64,000 bases of DNA from assembly GCF_031457495.1 (NCBI RefSeq), contig NZ_JAVDWM010000001.1, positions 1,414,001 through 1,478,000 on the forward strand, given 5' to 3'. The number at the start of each line of letters is the position of its first letter. Within the stretch, counting starts at the first letter, position 1. Shown in pieces: positions 53,330 to 62,400 of the stretch. The translations under genes were made by a program, and so were the position numbers. Below the pieces are notes generated by a model that did not search any database, had not been told where the DNA came from, and saw only the letters and a program-made list of their open reading frames with translations. The stretch is from Sphingopyxis sp. BE259. GTDB taxonomy: Bacteria; Pseudomonadota; Alphaproteobacteria; Sphingomonadales; Sphingomonadaceae.

Positions 53330-54409
53330 GTGACTAACGCGACTGACCAACAGGCGGCCGACGCGCTGGCCAGACAGGTCGCCGAAGAGGTCGGCAAGGA
53401 GTTTCTGGCCGAGGGGCACTCGCCGCATTCGCCCGAAGCGCGCGCCGAACGCGCCAAGCGGATCAAGCTGCGCGCGCGGGCGCAGGGGGTTTTCGATGCC
53501 GGGCGCCAGCGGCTCGGCCCGGGCACCCGCGCCTTTCATATCGTCCGCCGCGTCGTCGTTGGCACCTATACCGACGGCTTTATCCACGCCGGCAATCTTG
53601 CCTATCTGGCGCTGATCGCGCTGTTTCCCTTCTTCATCCTGCTCGCCGCGGCCTTTTCGCTGATCGGCGGCAGCGTCGGCGGCGAGGCGGCGATCGAGGC
53701 GGTGTTCTCGACCATGCCGCCGTCGGTCGCCAGTGCCTTGTCAGGCCCGATCCGTGAAGTGATGAGCGCGCGCACGGGAATTTTTCTCTGGCTCGGCGCG
53801 CTGGTCGCGCTGTGGACCGTGGGCAGCCTGATCGAAACGGTGCGCGACATCTTGCGCCGCGCCTATGGAACCCATTTCAGCAAGGGCTTTTTCCATTACC
53901 GGCTGCTGTCGATCGGCATCATCACCGGCGCCGTCGTGCTGATGCTGCTGTCGTTCAGCATGCAGGTGCTGATCGTCGGGGTCGAACAGTTCGTCAGCCG
54001 CGTACTACCCGAACAATATCAGGCGGTCGGTGTGGTCGCGATTTCGCGCGGCGTGTCGGGGCTGGGCCTGTTCCTCGCCATCTATATGCTGTTCTACAGC
54101 CTCACCCCGTCGAAATACCGGCGGCTCAAGCAATGCCCGAAATGGCCGGGGGCACTGTTCACCACGCTGTGGTGGATCGGCGTTACGCTCGCGCTGCCGC
54201 CGCTGCTTGCCAGCCTGCTCAGCTATGACGCGACCTATGGCAGTCTGGCGGGTGTGATGGTCGCGCTGTTCTTTTTCTATCTGGTCGGATTGGGTATGGT
54301 GATGGGCGCCGAACTCAACGCCGCGCTCGTCGAGGTTGAGGATTTGGGCCACGACGCTATTGGGCGCATCGACGATGTAATATTGGCAAAGGCCGGAGAA
54401 GAACAATGA
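53330..54409 (+). CDS. YihY/BrkB-family inner-membrane protein
   Basis: A 359-residue protein with a charged N-terminal arm (about 1-70) and about six hydrophobic segments from residue 75 on. FIHAGNLAYLALIALFPFFI near residue 85 is the conserved YihY feature. The family was once thought to be RNase BN and is now considered a membrane protein of unknown role. It starts at a GTG, 4 nt from the preceding stop, and its stop overlaps fabI by 4 nt. Confidence 0.85.
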   Translation: MTNATDQQAADALARQVAEEVGKEFLAEGHSPHSPEARAERAKRIKLRARAQGVFDAGRQRLGPGTRAFHIVRRVVVGTYTDGFIHAGNLAYLALIALFPFFILLAAAFSLIGGSVGGEAAIEAVFSTMPPSVASALSGPIREVMSARTGIFLWLGALVALWTVGSLIETVRDILRRAYGTHFSKGFFHYRLLSIGIITGAVVLMLLSFSMQVLIVGVEQFVSRVLPEQYQAVGVVAISRGVSGLGLFLAIYMLFYSLTPSKYRRLKQCPKWPGALFTTLWWIGVTLALPPLLASLLSYDATYGSLAGVMVALFFFYLVGLGMVMGAELNAALVEVEDLGHDAIGRIDDVILAKAGEEQ

Positions 54410-55233
54410 CGGGTCTGATGAAGGGCAAGCGCGGGCTGATCATGGGGCTCGCCAACGACAAGTCGCTGGCGTGGGGCATCGCCAAGGCGCTGCACGCGCA
54501 TGGCGCTGAGCTCGCGATTTCCTACCAGGGTGACGTGATGCTGAAGCGGGTGAAGCCGCTCGCCGACGAACTCGGCTGCGATTTCCTGATCGATTGCGAC
54601 GTCGCCGACATGGACAACCTCGACGCGGCCTTTGCAACGCTGAGCGACCGCTGGCCGACGATCGACTTCGTCGTTCACGCGATCGGCTACACCAACAAGG
54701 AGGCACTGCGCGGCCATTATGCCGATGTGACGCTCGACGACTTCCTGATGACGATGAACATCAGCGTGTACAGCTTTACCGCGGTAGCGAAGCGCGCGGC
54801 GGCGATGATGACGCCGTTCGATCCCGAAACCGGCAAGGGCGGCGGGTCGATGCTGACGCTCAGCTATTATGGCGCTGAAAAGGTTATCCCGCATTACAAC
54901 GTCATGGGTGTCGCAAAGTCGGCGCTGGAAACCAGCGTCAAATATCTTGCCAATGATTATGGGCCGCAGGGGGTGCGCGTGAACGCGATTTCGGCGGGGC
55001 CGATCAAGACGCTGGCCGCATCGGGCATCGGTGATTTTCGCCTGATCCTGAAATGGAACGAGCATAATGCGCCGCTGCGCCGCAACGTCACGATCGACGA
55101 TGTCGGCGGTTCGGCGCTGTATCTGCTCAGCGATCTGGCGTCAGGGGTTACCGGCGAGACGCATCATGTCGATGCAGGATACCATACGGTCGGGATGAAG
55201 CAGGAAGATGCGCCGGACATTGCGTTGGTGTGA
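54406..55233 (+). CDS. fabI: Enoyl-ACP reductase FabI
   Basis: A 275-residue enzyme reducing trans-2-enoyl-ACP in the last step of fatty-acid elongation. GLIMGLANDKSLAWGIAKAL is the NAD-binding start. The catalytic Tyr-Lys pair lies in LSYYGAEKVIPHYNVMGVAK, and RVNAISAGPIKTLAASGI and GVTGETHHVDAGYH are typical of FabI. It is coupled to yihY at the 5' end and to the VOC gene at the 3' end (TGATG). Fatty-acid and aromatic genes share a transcript here. Confidence 0.97.
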   Translation: MTGLMKGKRGLIMGLANDKSLAWGIAKALHAHGAELAISYQGDVMLKRVKPLADELGCDFLIDCDVADMDNLDAAFATLSDRWPTIDFVVHAIGYTNKEALRGHYADVTLDDFLMTMNISVYSFTAVAKRAAAMMTPFDPETGKGGGSMLTLSYYGAEKVIPHYNVMGVAKSALETSVKYLANDYGPQGVRVNAISAGPIKTLAASGIGDFRLILKWNEHNAPLRRNVTIDDVGGSALYLLSDLASGVTGETHHVDAGYHTVGMKQEDAPDIALV

Positions 55234-55607
55234 TGTTCGATCTCGCCCTTGACCATGTCCAGATAGCGATTCCGGTCGGCCGAGAGGAAGCAGCGCGGGT
55301 TTTTTATGGCGTGGTCCTGGGTCTGACTGAACTGGCGAAGCCGCCGGAGATGGCGGCGCGCGGGGGATGCTGGTTCCAGATCGGCGCGCAGCAATTGCAC
55401 GTTGGGGTTGAGGCCGATTTTCGCGCAGCGAAAAAAGCGCATGTTGCGCTGGCGACTGATGACTTGGTCTCGCTGCGGCACCGGATCGAAGCGGCTGGCC
55501 ATGCGACCGAAGATGACAGTCCGGTCGATGGGCGCTATCGCTTTTTTACCGAAGACCCTTTTGGCAACCGGATCGAATTTATGGACAGGGTGGCGCGGGG
55601 AAGATGA
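55233..55607 (+). CDS. VOC/glyoxalase-family protein
   Basis: A 124-residue vicinal-oxygen-chelate protein. [20 protein letters not shown] and [11 protein letters not shown], then HVGVEADF and [12 protein letters not shown], give the paired beta-alpha-beta-beta-beta fold and the metal-ligand positions His and Glu. Members handle glyoxals, dioxygenation or antibiotic binding; nothing specific can be assigned. I used the ATG at 55233; a GTG one codon earlier is also possible. Its stop overlaps aroC by 4 nt. Confidence 0.85.
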   Translation: MFDLALDHVQIAIPVGREEAARVFYGVVLGLTELAKPPEMAARGGCWFQIGAQQLHVGVEADFRAAKKAHVALATDDLVSLRHRIEAAGHATEDDSPVDGRYRFFTEDPFGNRIEFMDRVARGR

Positions 55608-56680
55608 GTTTCAACAGCTTCGGGCGCGTTCTTCGCTTCACGACTTGGGGGGAGAGCCATGGCCCTGCGCTGGGTGCCGTCGTCGACGGCTGCCCGCCGC
55701 GGCTGTCTTTGTCCGAAGCCGACATTCAACCGTTCCTCGATAAACGCCGCCCCGGCCAGTCGCGCCACACGACGCAGCGCCAGGAACCCGATCAGGTCCG
55801 CATTCTTTCCGGCACCTTCGAAGGCAAGACCACCGGCACCCCGATCAGCCTGCTGATCGACAATGTCGATCAGCGGTCGAAGGATTATGGCGAGATCGCG
55901 CAGGCCTACCGCCCCGGCCACGCCGACTATAGCTATGATGCCAAATATGGGATCCGCGACTATCGCGGTGGCGGGCGGTCGAGCGCGCGCGAGACCGCGG
56001 CGCGGGTCGCGGCGGGCGGCGTCGCGCGGCTGGTCATCCCCGAAGTGCAAATCCACGCCTGGGTTGCCGAAATCGGCGGCGATGCGATCGACCCTGCGAA
56101 CTTCGACCTCGAAGAAATTGATCGCAATCCCTTTTTCTGTCCCGATCCTGCCGCGGCGCAGCGTTGGGAAGGCCTGATGGATGCCGCGCGCAAGGCGGGC
56201 AGTTCGCTCGGCGCGGTCATCGAATGTGCCGCGAGCGGCGTTCCGGCGGGTTGGGGCGCCCCGATCTATGCCAAGCTCGACAGCGACCTTGCTGCCGCGA
56301 TGATGGGGATCAATGCGGTCAAGGGCGTCGAGATTGGCGCGGGTTTCACCGCGGCGCGGCTGCGCGGCGAAGAAAATGCCGACCCGATGCGCCCCGCCAC
56401 CGACGGCAGCAACCGTCCCGATTTCCTGTCCAACAACGCGGGCGGCATCGCCGGCGGCATCTCGACGGGCCAGCCCGTCGTCGTCCGCGTCGCGTTCAAA
56501 CCGACCAGCTCAATCCTGACCCCGGTGCCGACGATCAATCGGGCGGGCGAGGCCGCCGACATCGTTACCAAGGGCCGTCACGATCCCTGTGTCGGTATCC
56601 GCGGCGCTCCGGTGGTCGAGGCGATGATGGCGCTTGTGCTGGCCGATCACAAACTGCTCCACCGCGCGCAATGCGAGTGA
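55604..56680 (+). CDS. aroC: Chorismate synthase AroC
   Basis: A 358-residue FMN enzyme producing chorismate, the branch point of aromatic synthesis. [16 protein letters not shown] is signature 1, the [17 protein letters not shown] segment signature 2, and [17 protein letters not shown] signature 3. It is coupled to the VOC gene upstream. pheA, which uses the downstream pathway, lies elsewhere in the window. Its stop is 8 nt from the next ATG. Confidence 0.98.
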   Translation: MSFNSFGRVLRFTTWGESHGPALGAVVDGCPPRLSLSEADIQPFLDKRRPGQSRHTTQRQEPDQVRILSGTFEGKTTGTPISLLIDNVDQRSKDYGEIAQAYRPGHADYSYDAKYGIRDYRGGGRSSARETAARVAAGGVARLVIPEVQIHAWVAEIGGDAIDPANFDLEEIDRNPFFCPDPAAAQRWEGLMDAARKAGSSLGAVIECAASGVPAGWGAPIYAKLDSDLAAAMMGINAVKGVEIGAGFTAARLRGEENADPMRPATDGSNRPDFLSNNAGGIAGGISTGQPVVVRVAFKPTSSILTPVPTINRAGEAADIVTKGRHDPCVGIRGAPVVEAMMALVLADHKLLHRAQCE

Positions 56681-56690
56681 TGCGACGGTA

Positions 56691-58472
56691 ATGGAGTTTA
56701 TCCGCACGTTCATCGAAACGCACCAGGCTGTCATCGCGCTGATCATTCTGATCGGCATCTTTGTTGGCTTCATGCTGGAACGCCTGCCCGCGACGGTGAT
56801 CGCGGTCGTCGGTGCCTGCATCTATCTCGCGCTCGGCATCCTTGATGGCGACGCGGTGTATTCGGTGTTCTCGAACTCGGCGCCGATCGTCATCGGCGCG
56901 ATGTTTGTGCTGTCGGGGGCGCTGATCCGCACCGGGGTGATTCAGCGGGTCGCCGATGCGATCATGAAGCGCGCCGAAAAATATCCACGCCTTGCGATCG
57001 CCGAGGTGCTGGTCGGCGCACTGGTTGCATCGGCGTTTCTGAACAACACCCCGGTCGTCGTCGTGCTGTTGCCGATCATGCTCAAGCTCGCCGAAGTGAC
57101 TGGGGTGAGCGCCAAAAAACTGTTGATGCCGCTGTCGATCGCCGCGGTGCTCGGCGGGACGCTGACCCTGATCGGCACCTCGACCAATCTGGTCGTCGAC
57201 GGCATCGTGCGCGATGCGGGCATGGAACGCTTCGGGATTTTCGAGATTACCCCGATCGGACTGGTCACCGCGGCGTCGGGCATGGTCGGCCTGGCGCTGA
57301 TGTGGTGGCTGTTGCCGTCGGACAAGCCGGTCAAGGGACCGGCGGGGACGCACGACGCGCATCAATATCTGACCGAACTGGTGCTGGATGACGACGACGA
57401 ACTGGTCGGCATGACAGTCGAGGCATTCGGTGACCTGCCGCGGTCGGGGCGGATCGTCGGCATCCGCCGCGCATCGGCGGTGGTTCATGGCAGCGATCTG
57501 GAACACTGGATTCTCGCCCCCGGTGACCGGCTGATCGTCCGTGTCGACGGCGCCAGCCTGATGACGTGGCGCGAACAGGGGCGTTTCCGGCTCGGCATCG
57601 GCAGCGGCGAAGCGGCCGAAGGCGACATGGTCGTCGAAACGATGGTCGCATCGAACCACCCGGCGATCGGTCAGCGGTTGATCGACATTCCGTTTCTGCA
57701 GAAAATCCGCGCGCGGATCATCGGCCTCGACAGGCCCGCGCACGAGCCCGGGCCGGACCTGGCCAGCGTCCGCATCCGCCCCGCTGACCGTCTGCTCGTC
57801 GCGGGCGGCCCGCGCGAGGTCGAGGCGCTGCGCGACAATCCGCATCTGATCGGCGCCGATCTGGCGAAGGTGCGGGCGTTCCGGCGCAGCAAGGCGTGGA
57901 TCGCGATCCTGTGCATGGCATCGGTCGTCACCCTCGCCGCGCTCGATATTTTGCCGATCGGCGTCGCCGCGATCATCGCGATCGGGGTCATCCTGGTCAC
58001 CCGCTGCATCGACAGCGAAGAGGCGTGGGGGACGATCGACGGCGACGTGCTGATCCTGATCTTTGCGATGCTCGCGGTCGGCCTGGCGCTAGAGAACAGC
58101 GGCGCGGTCGCCATGATGGTCGGCTGGGTCAAGCCGTCGCTTGCCGATGCGCCGTCATGGGTGCTGATTTTCGGTATCTATTTCTTTGCCCTGATCCTGT
58201 CCGAACTGCTCAGCAACAATGCAGTTGCGGCGTTGATGACGCCGGTGACGCTGGCGATCGCCAGCGAGCTTGGGGTCGATCCGCGGCCATTGCTGATCGC
58301 GCTGATGATCGGCGCGTCGGCGTGCTTTGCGACGCCGATCGGATACCAGACGAACACCATCGTCTATGCCGCGGGCGATTATCGCTTCATCGACTTCGTC
58401 AGGATCGGCGTGCCGCTCAACATCATCACCGGCGTTTCGACCTGTTTCGCCATCGTCGTTTTCATGACGTGA
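56691..58472 (+). CDS. SLC13/DASS-like transporter with two central RCK_C domains
   Basis: A 593-residue membrane protein. The N-terminal half has GALIRTGVIQRVADAIMKR and an ASAFLNNTPVVVVLLPIM helix, matching the SNNTP-like motif of DASS transporters. Residues about 220-430 hold two TrkA-C (RCK_C) domains (GRIVGIRRASAVVHGSDLEH and RLLVAGGPREVEALR). The C-terminal half repeats the membrane pattern with SELLSNNAVAALMTP. Such proteins move sulfate, dicarboxylates or similar anions and sense ligands through RCK_C. The ATG at 56691 is preferred. Confidence 0.9.
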   Translation: MEFIRTFIETHQAVIALIILIGIFVGFMLERLPATVIAVVGACIYLALGILDGDAVYSVFSNSAPIVIGAMFVLSGALIRTGVIQRVADAIMKRAEKYPRLAIAEVLVGALVASAFLNNTPVVVVLLPIMLKLAEVTGVSAKKLLMPLSIAAVLGGTLTLIGTSTNLVVDGIVRDAGMERFGIFEITPIGLVTAASGMVGLALMWWLLPSDKPVKGPAGTHDAHQYLTELVLDDDDELVGMTVEAFGDLPRSGRIVGIRRASAVVHGSDLEHWILAPGDRLIVRVDGASLMTWREQGRFRLGIGSGEAAEGDMVVETMVASNHPAIGQRLIDIPFLQKIRARIIGLDRPAHEPGPDLASVRIRPADRLLVAGGPREVEALRDNPHLIGADLAKVRAFRRSKAWIAILCMASVVTLAALDILPIGVAAIIAIGVILVTRCIDSEEAWGTIDGDVLILIFAMLAVGLALENSGAVAMMVGWVKPSLADAPSWVLIFGIYFFALILSELLSNNAVAALMTPVTLAIASELGVDPRPLLIALMIGASACFATPIGYQTNTIVYAAGDYRFIDFVRIGVPLNIITGVSTCFAIVVFMT

Positions 58473-58570
58473 CGCGCCCTTGACGATGCGCGCTGTGGCG
58501 GCTCAAAGGGTGCCCATAACGGGTCCGCAACAGCGCGCCATTCATTAAGAATTTCGAGGGGGACGGCCGC

Positions 58571-59923
58571 ATGGACCGCAAGCTGACTTGGTATATATTG
58601 GCTGGCATGGCACTCGGCGTGGTCGTGGGTTACGCGGTCCACATTGGCGTGGCCGCTGACCAACCGTGGTTCGAATATCTGACCAAGACGTTCAAGCTGC
58701 TGTCCGACATTTTCCTTAATCTGATCAAGCTGCTCGTCGCGCCGCTGGTGCTGTCGACGATCGTCGTCGGCATCGCGAACATGGGCGACAGCAGCGCGCT
58801 TGGGCGCATCGGCACGCGCGCGATCATCTGGTTCATCACCGCCAGCTTCATCTCGATCGCGCTCGGCCTGCTCATGGTCAACCTGTTCCAGCCTGGCATC
58901 GGCGCGCCGATCCCCGACGCGGCGGAGGCGGCCAAGATGGTGGGCGAGGTAAAGAAACTCGACGCCTGGGAATTCACCCTGTCGATCTTCCCCAAAAACG
59001 CGCTGGAGGCGTTGGCGGCGAACAATATTCTGCAGATCCTGGTCTTTTCGATTTTTGCCGGGGTCGCCTTGTCGGCGATTGGCGAAAAGGGCTCGGCCTT
59101 GGTACGCGGCGCCGACGCGCTGGCCGAAATGATGTTGCAGATCACCGGCTATGTGATGCGCTTTGCGCCATTCGCAGTGTTTGGGGCGATCGCCAATGTC
59201 GTCGCAAAAAGCGGGCTTGGCATCCTCGCGACCTATTTCGAACTGCTGGTCGAATTCTATATCTCGCTGTTCTTGCTGTGGATCATCTTGCTGACGATCG
59301 GCTGGGGGTTCCTGCGCCAGCGCATCTGGACGCTGATCCGTTATATTCGCGAGCCGTTGCTGATTGCCTTTTCGACCGCCTCGTCGGAAGCCGCGCTGCC
59401 CAAGATGTTCGAACAGCTTGACCGGTTCGGAGTGCCGCGCCGCATTTCGGGCTTCATGCTGCCTTTGGGCTACAGCTTCAACCTCGACGGTTCGATGATG
59501 TATATGAGCTTTGCGACGATCTTTATCGCGCAGGCTTATGGCATCGACCTGTCGATCAGCACCCAGGTGCTGATCCTGCTGACGCTGATGATCAGTTCCA
59601 AGGGCATCGCCGCGGTGCCGCGCGCCAGCCTGGTCGTCATCACGGGCACGCTGGCGCAATTCGGCCTGCCGGTCGAGGGCGTGGCGATCATTTTGGCGAT
59701 CGACCAGTTCCTCGACATGGGCCGCACCGCGACCAATGTCGTTGGCAACGCGGTGGCGACCAGCGTGATTACCAAGTGGGAGGGTATGCTCGAAGTACCC
59801 GAACCCGCCGATGCCGAACGGCCGCATGCGCCGGCGCATACGCCGCACCATGGAACCCGCGGGCTCGATCTTCGTGATGACATGGGGGACGGCGAAAACA
59901 AGCCAGCGGCCGACAACGCATAA
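58571..59923 (+). CDS. Dicarboxylate/amino acid:cation symporter (DAACS), first of a tandem pair
   Basis: A 450-residue member of the glutamate/dicarboxylate symporter family. LIKLLVAPLVLSTIVVGIAN and FSTASSEAALPKMFEQL give the re-entrant loop, followed by GYSFNLDGSMMYM and a DMGRTATNVVGNAVATSVI transport-core segment. The helix count (about eight plus two hairpins) fits. It probably takes up C4-dicarboxylates or acidic amino acids with H+ or Na+. A GAGGGGG site precedes the ATG. It is followed 49 nt later by a paralogue. Confidence 0.92.
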   Translation: MDRKLTWYILAGMALGVVVGYAVHIGVAADQPWFEYLTKTFKLLSDIFLNLIKLLVAPLVLSTIVVGIANMGDSSALGRIGTRAIIWFITASFISIALGLLMVNLFQPGIGAPIPDAAEAAKMVGEVKKLDAWEFTLSIFPKNALEALAANNILQILVFSIFAGVALSAIGEKGSALVRGADALAEMMLQITGYVMRFAPFAVFGAIANVVAKSGLGILATYFELLVEFYISLFLLWIILLTIGWGFLRQRIWTLIRYIREPLLIAFSTASSEAALPKMFEQLDRFGVPRRISGFMLPLGYSFNLDGSMMYMSFATIFIAQAYGIDLSISTQVLILLTLMISSKGIAAVPRASLVVITGTLAQFGLPVEGVAIILAIDQFLDMGRTATNVVGNAVATSVITKWEGMLEVPEPADAERPHAPAHTPHHGTRGLDLRDDMGDGENKPAADNA

Positions 59924-59972
59924 TCGTCAGCGTTCCGGCCGCCCAATTGGGGGCGAGCAAGGGAGCTGAGCC

Positions 59973-61307
59973 ATGGCCGAGGCCGCCGCGATCGATGAAG
60001 CAGACCGGGACGCCGTGCGCGCGCGCCGGTTGCGATGGCGGATGCTGGTGGGGTTTCTTGCCGGGCTGATTGTCGGGCTGGCGGTCCACTATGGCGCGCC
60101 CGACGCTTCTTGGGTCGCGGCGATTACCACCTATGTCACCGGGCCGCTCGGCCAGATATTCCTGCGCCTGCTGTTCATGCTCGTCATTCCGTTGCTGGTG
60201 TCGGCGCTGATCGTCGGGGTCGCCGATATGGGCGAGATGCGCGCGCTGAAAAGCATCGGCGTCCGCACCTTGATCTATACCGTAATCGTGGCGGCGATTT
60301 CGGTCGCGGTCAGCCTGCTCGTCGTCAACCTGCTCCAACCGGGAGCAGGGGTCGATCCGGCGCTGGCGCGCAGCCTGATCGCCGAGGGGGCGGAGGGCGC
60401 GAAGGCGATCACCGAGCGGGCGGGCGAAGCCAAGACCGGCATGGACGCCGTCGTCGCCATCGTCCCCGATAATTTCGTCGCCGCGATGAGCGCTAACGAC
60501 GTGCTGGCGGTGATGTTCTTCGCGCTGTTCTTTGGCGTCGGGCTGATGCTGGTGCAAACACCGCAAACCGCGGCGCTCAAGTCGGTGGTCGAGGGCGTGT
60601 TCGCCGTCGCGATGAAGCTGATCGGGCTGGTCATTCAACTCGCGCCGATCGCGATCTTCTGTTTCATGTTCAATCTGGCGTCGCAGTTCGGGTGGGAGCT
60701 GATCATCCGCCTGTCGGCCTTTGTCGGGGTCGTGCTGCTGGCGCTCGCGCTTCAGATGTTCGTGGTGTTCCCGATCATCCTGAAGACACTGGCGAAGAAA
60801 TCGCCGGTCGCCTTTTTTCGCGAGACGCAGGAGGCCTTTGTCATGGCCTTTGCCACCGCGTCGTCGAACGCGACCTTGCCGACCGCGCTGCGTGTCGCGC
60901 ACGACCGGTTGCATCTGCCCGACCGGGTCGCGCGCTTTGTGCTGACCATCGGCGCGACCGCGAACCAGAATGGCACTGCGATGTTCGAGGGGGTGACGGT
61001 GATCTTCCTCGCGCAATTTTTTGGCATCGACCTGACGCTGACGCAGCAGATTTTCGTGATGCTGATCTGCATATTGGGCGGCATTGGCACTGCCGGAGTA
61101 CCGGCGGGATCGCTGCCGGTGATTGCGCTGATCCTGGCGTCGGTCGGCATCCCACCTGAGGGGATCGGACTGATCCTGGGCGTCGACCGCTTCCTCGATA
61201 TGTGCCGCACGACGCTCAATGTCATCGGCGATCTGGTCGCCGCGACGGTGGTGTCGGCGGGCGTGGCAGACGAAGCCGAATCGCCGTCCGCGGCGTCCAC
61301 TTCCTAG
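59973..61307 (+). CDS. Dicarboxylate/amino acid:cation symporter (DAACS), second of a tandem pair
   Basis: A 444-residue paralogue of the preceding gene. FLRLLFMLVIPLLVSALIVG and FATASSNATLPTALRVA replace the corresponding motifs, and GATANQNGTAMFEGV and DRFLDMCRTTLNVIGDL form the core. The Ser-Ser-Asn-Ala loop differs from the Ser-Ser-Glu-Ala of the first copy, which may mean a different substrate. An extra hydrophilic insertion lies around residues 130-155. A GGGAGCTGAG precedes the ATG. Confidence 0.92.
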   Translation: MAEAAAIDEADRDAVRARRLRWRMLVGFLAGLIVGLAVHYGAPDASWVAAITTYVTGPLGQIFLRLLFMLVIPLLVSALIVGVADMGEMRALKSIGVRTLIYTVIVAAISVAVSLLVVNLLQPGAGVDPALARSLIAEGAEGAKAITERAGEAKTGMDAVVAIVPDNFVAAMSANDVLAVMFFALFFGVGLMLVQTPQTAALKSVVEGVFAVAMKLIGLVIQLAPIAIFCFMFNLASQFGWELIIRLSAFVGVVLLALALQMFVVFPIILKTLAKKSPVAFFRETQEAFVMAFATASSNATLPTALRVAHDRLHLPDRVARFVLTIGATANQNGTAMFEGVTVIFLAQFFGIDLTLTQQIFVMLICILGGIGTAGVPAGSLPVIALILASVGIPPEGIGLILGVDRFLDMCRTTLNVIGDLVAATVVSAGVADEAESPSAASTS

Positions 61308-61317
61308 TGTTGGCAGG

Positions 61318-62226
61318 TTAGTCTTCGCGTACCTTGTTTTGGCGGTCGGCGCGGCTTACCGGGGCCGGGCGGGGTTCAGGCGCCGCGGCGGGCGGCGGGG
61401 CAGCGCGCGGCGGGGCTGCGGCGGGCCGCGGTGCGGCGCGAACCGGCGGGGCCGACTGCGCCGTGGGGGGCTGGCGGACCACCGGCGCAGGCCGATCGGC
61501 GCGCGCGGGGCGCCGGATGTCCGCGCCCGGTCGCGGAGCCGAAAATATCTCGCCCGGCTCGGTCGCAGGCAGGTTACGGATCGGACGCGGACGACCGACG
61601 CCATTTTGCGGTTCGGGACGTGGACGGCCGCTGGTCCAATCGGGACGGCCGGGATTGCCGCTGACCGGCGGTGTGCCACCATTGCCGTCGCCGGGCCCGC
61701 GTCCGGGGCGTGTCCCGCGAGGGCCATCACTATCATTGCGGTCACCGCGGTTCCAGCCGCCGGGGCGGCCCGGACGTCCATCACCGGGACGGCCGTCGCT
61801 ATCGCCGCGGTGCCATCCGCCGGGGCGGCCCGGCTGGCCATCGCCGCGTCCACCATGATGTTTCCACCAGGCGCGGCGGCCGCCCCAATAGTTCAGGTAA
61901 CGGTCGCGCAGCGGATACCGGTTGCGATAATTGTCGAACATCCACAGGCCGTAACCGGGGTAATAATAATCGTCGTACCAGCCGCCGCCAAAGCCGATGT
62001 TGACGAAGCCGCCGCCATAATCCGACGCATCATAGCAATCATAGCCATAGCCGTCGTCATAGGCATAACCGTCATAGTCGTAATAGGTGCTGCCGTAGCG
62101 CGCCGCGCAATCGCCGCCCGATGCGTAGCTGGTGCCATAGACGTCGCCGTAATAGCAGCCGCCGAGCGTTGTCGCCGTGATCGCGCCGAGGGCGATGGAC
62201 AAGGGGCGCCTGAACGTGAGGGGCAT
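61318..62226 (-). CDS. Gly/Arg/Pro/Tyr-rich lipoprotein of unknown function
   Basis: A 302-residue protein with a lipoprotein signal ending TLGGC. Residues 25-95 are rich in Tyr, Asp and Gly (YYDYDGYAYDDGYGYD, WYDDYYYPGYG). Residues 120-300 are low-complexity Gly/Arg/Pro/Asp with repeats of GRPGRPGGW, PGDG and RPAP units. Signal and composition suggest a surface or periplasmic protein. The long open frame on the other strand is a composition shadow. No family is recognised. It converges on the second symporter. Confidence 0.75.
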   Translation of the reverse strand: MPLTFRRPLSIALGAITATTLGGCYYGDVYGTSYASGGDCAARYGSTYYDYDGYAYDDGYGYDCYDASDYGGGFVNIGFGGGWYDDYYYPGYGLWMFDNYRNRYPLRDRYLNYWGGRRAWWKHHGGRGDGQPGRPGGWHRGDSDGRPGDGRPGRPGGWNRGDRNDSDGPRGTRPGRGPGDGNGGTPPVSGNPGRPDWTSGRPRPEPQNGVGRPRPIRNLPATEPGEIFSAPRPGADIRRPARADRPAPVVRQPPTAQSAPPVRAAPRPAAAPPRAAPPPAAAPEPRPAPVSRADRQNKVRED

Positions 62227-62400
62227 TAGCGTTCCTTAAAAGCCGCGTCGGGGTCTAGCGGTCATCTTGGGCGCGACGCTGCCCGAGTCGAGTTGAATTT
62301 GCGGTGAATGGTGTCGGAGCAGCGCCATGGCGTTACTTGCATCGCTGTCAGTAGTGCGTTACGCATGGGGCCGAAACAGCACGACCGAGGGTATGATCCG

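Noticed and set aside
58379..59851. A 490-codon minus-strand frame opposite the first symporter
   Set aside because: Its composition (Gln/Asp/Arg-rich) is that of an antisense shadow, and the plus strand encodes a complete symporter.
61219..62229. A 336-codon plus-strand frame over the Gly/Arg-rich lipoprotein
   Set aside because: It is only Arg/Gly/Ala/Ile and Val runs from the complementary low-complexity DNA; the minus frame has a lipoprotein signal.
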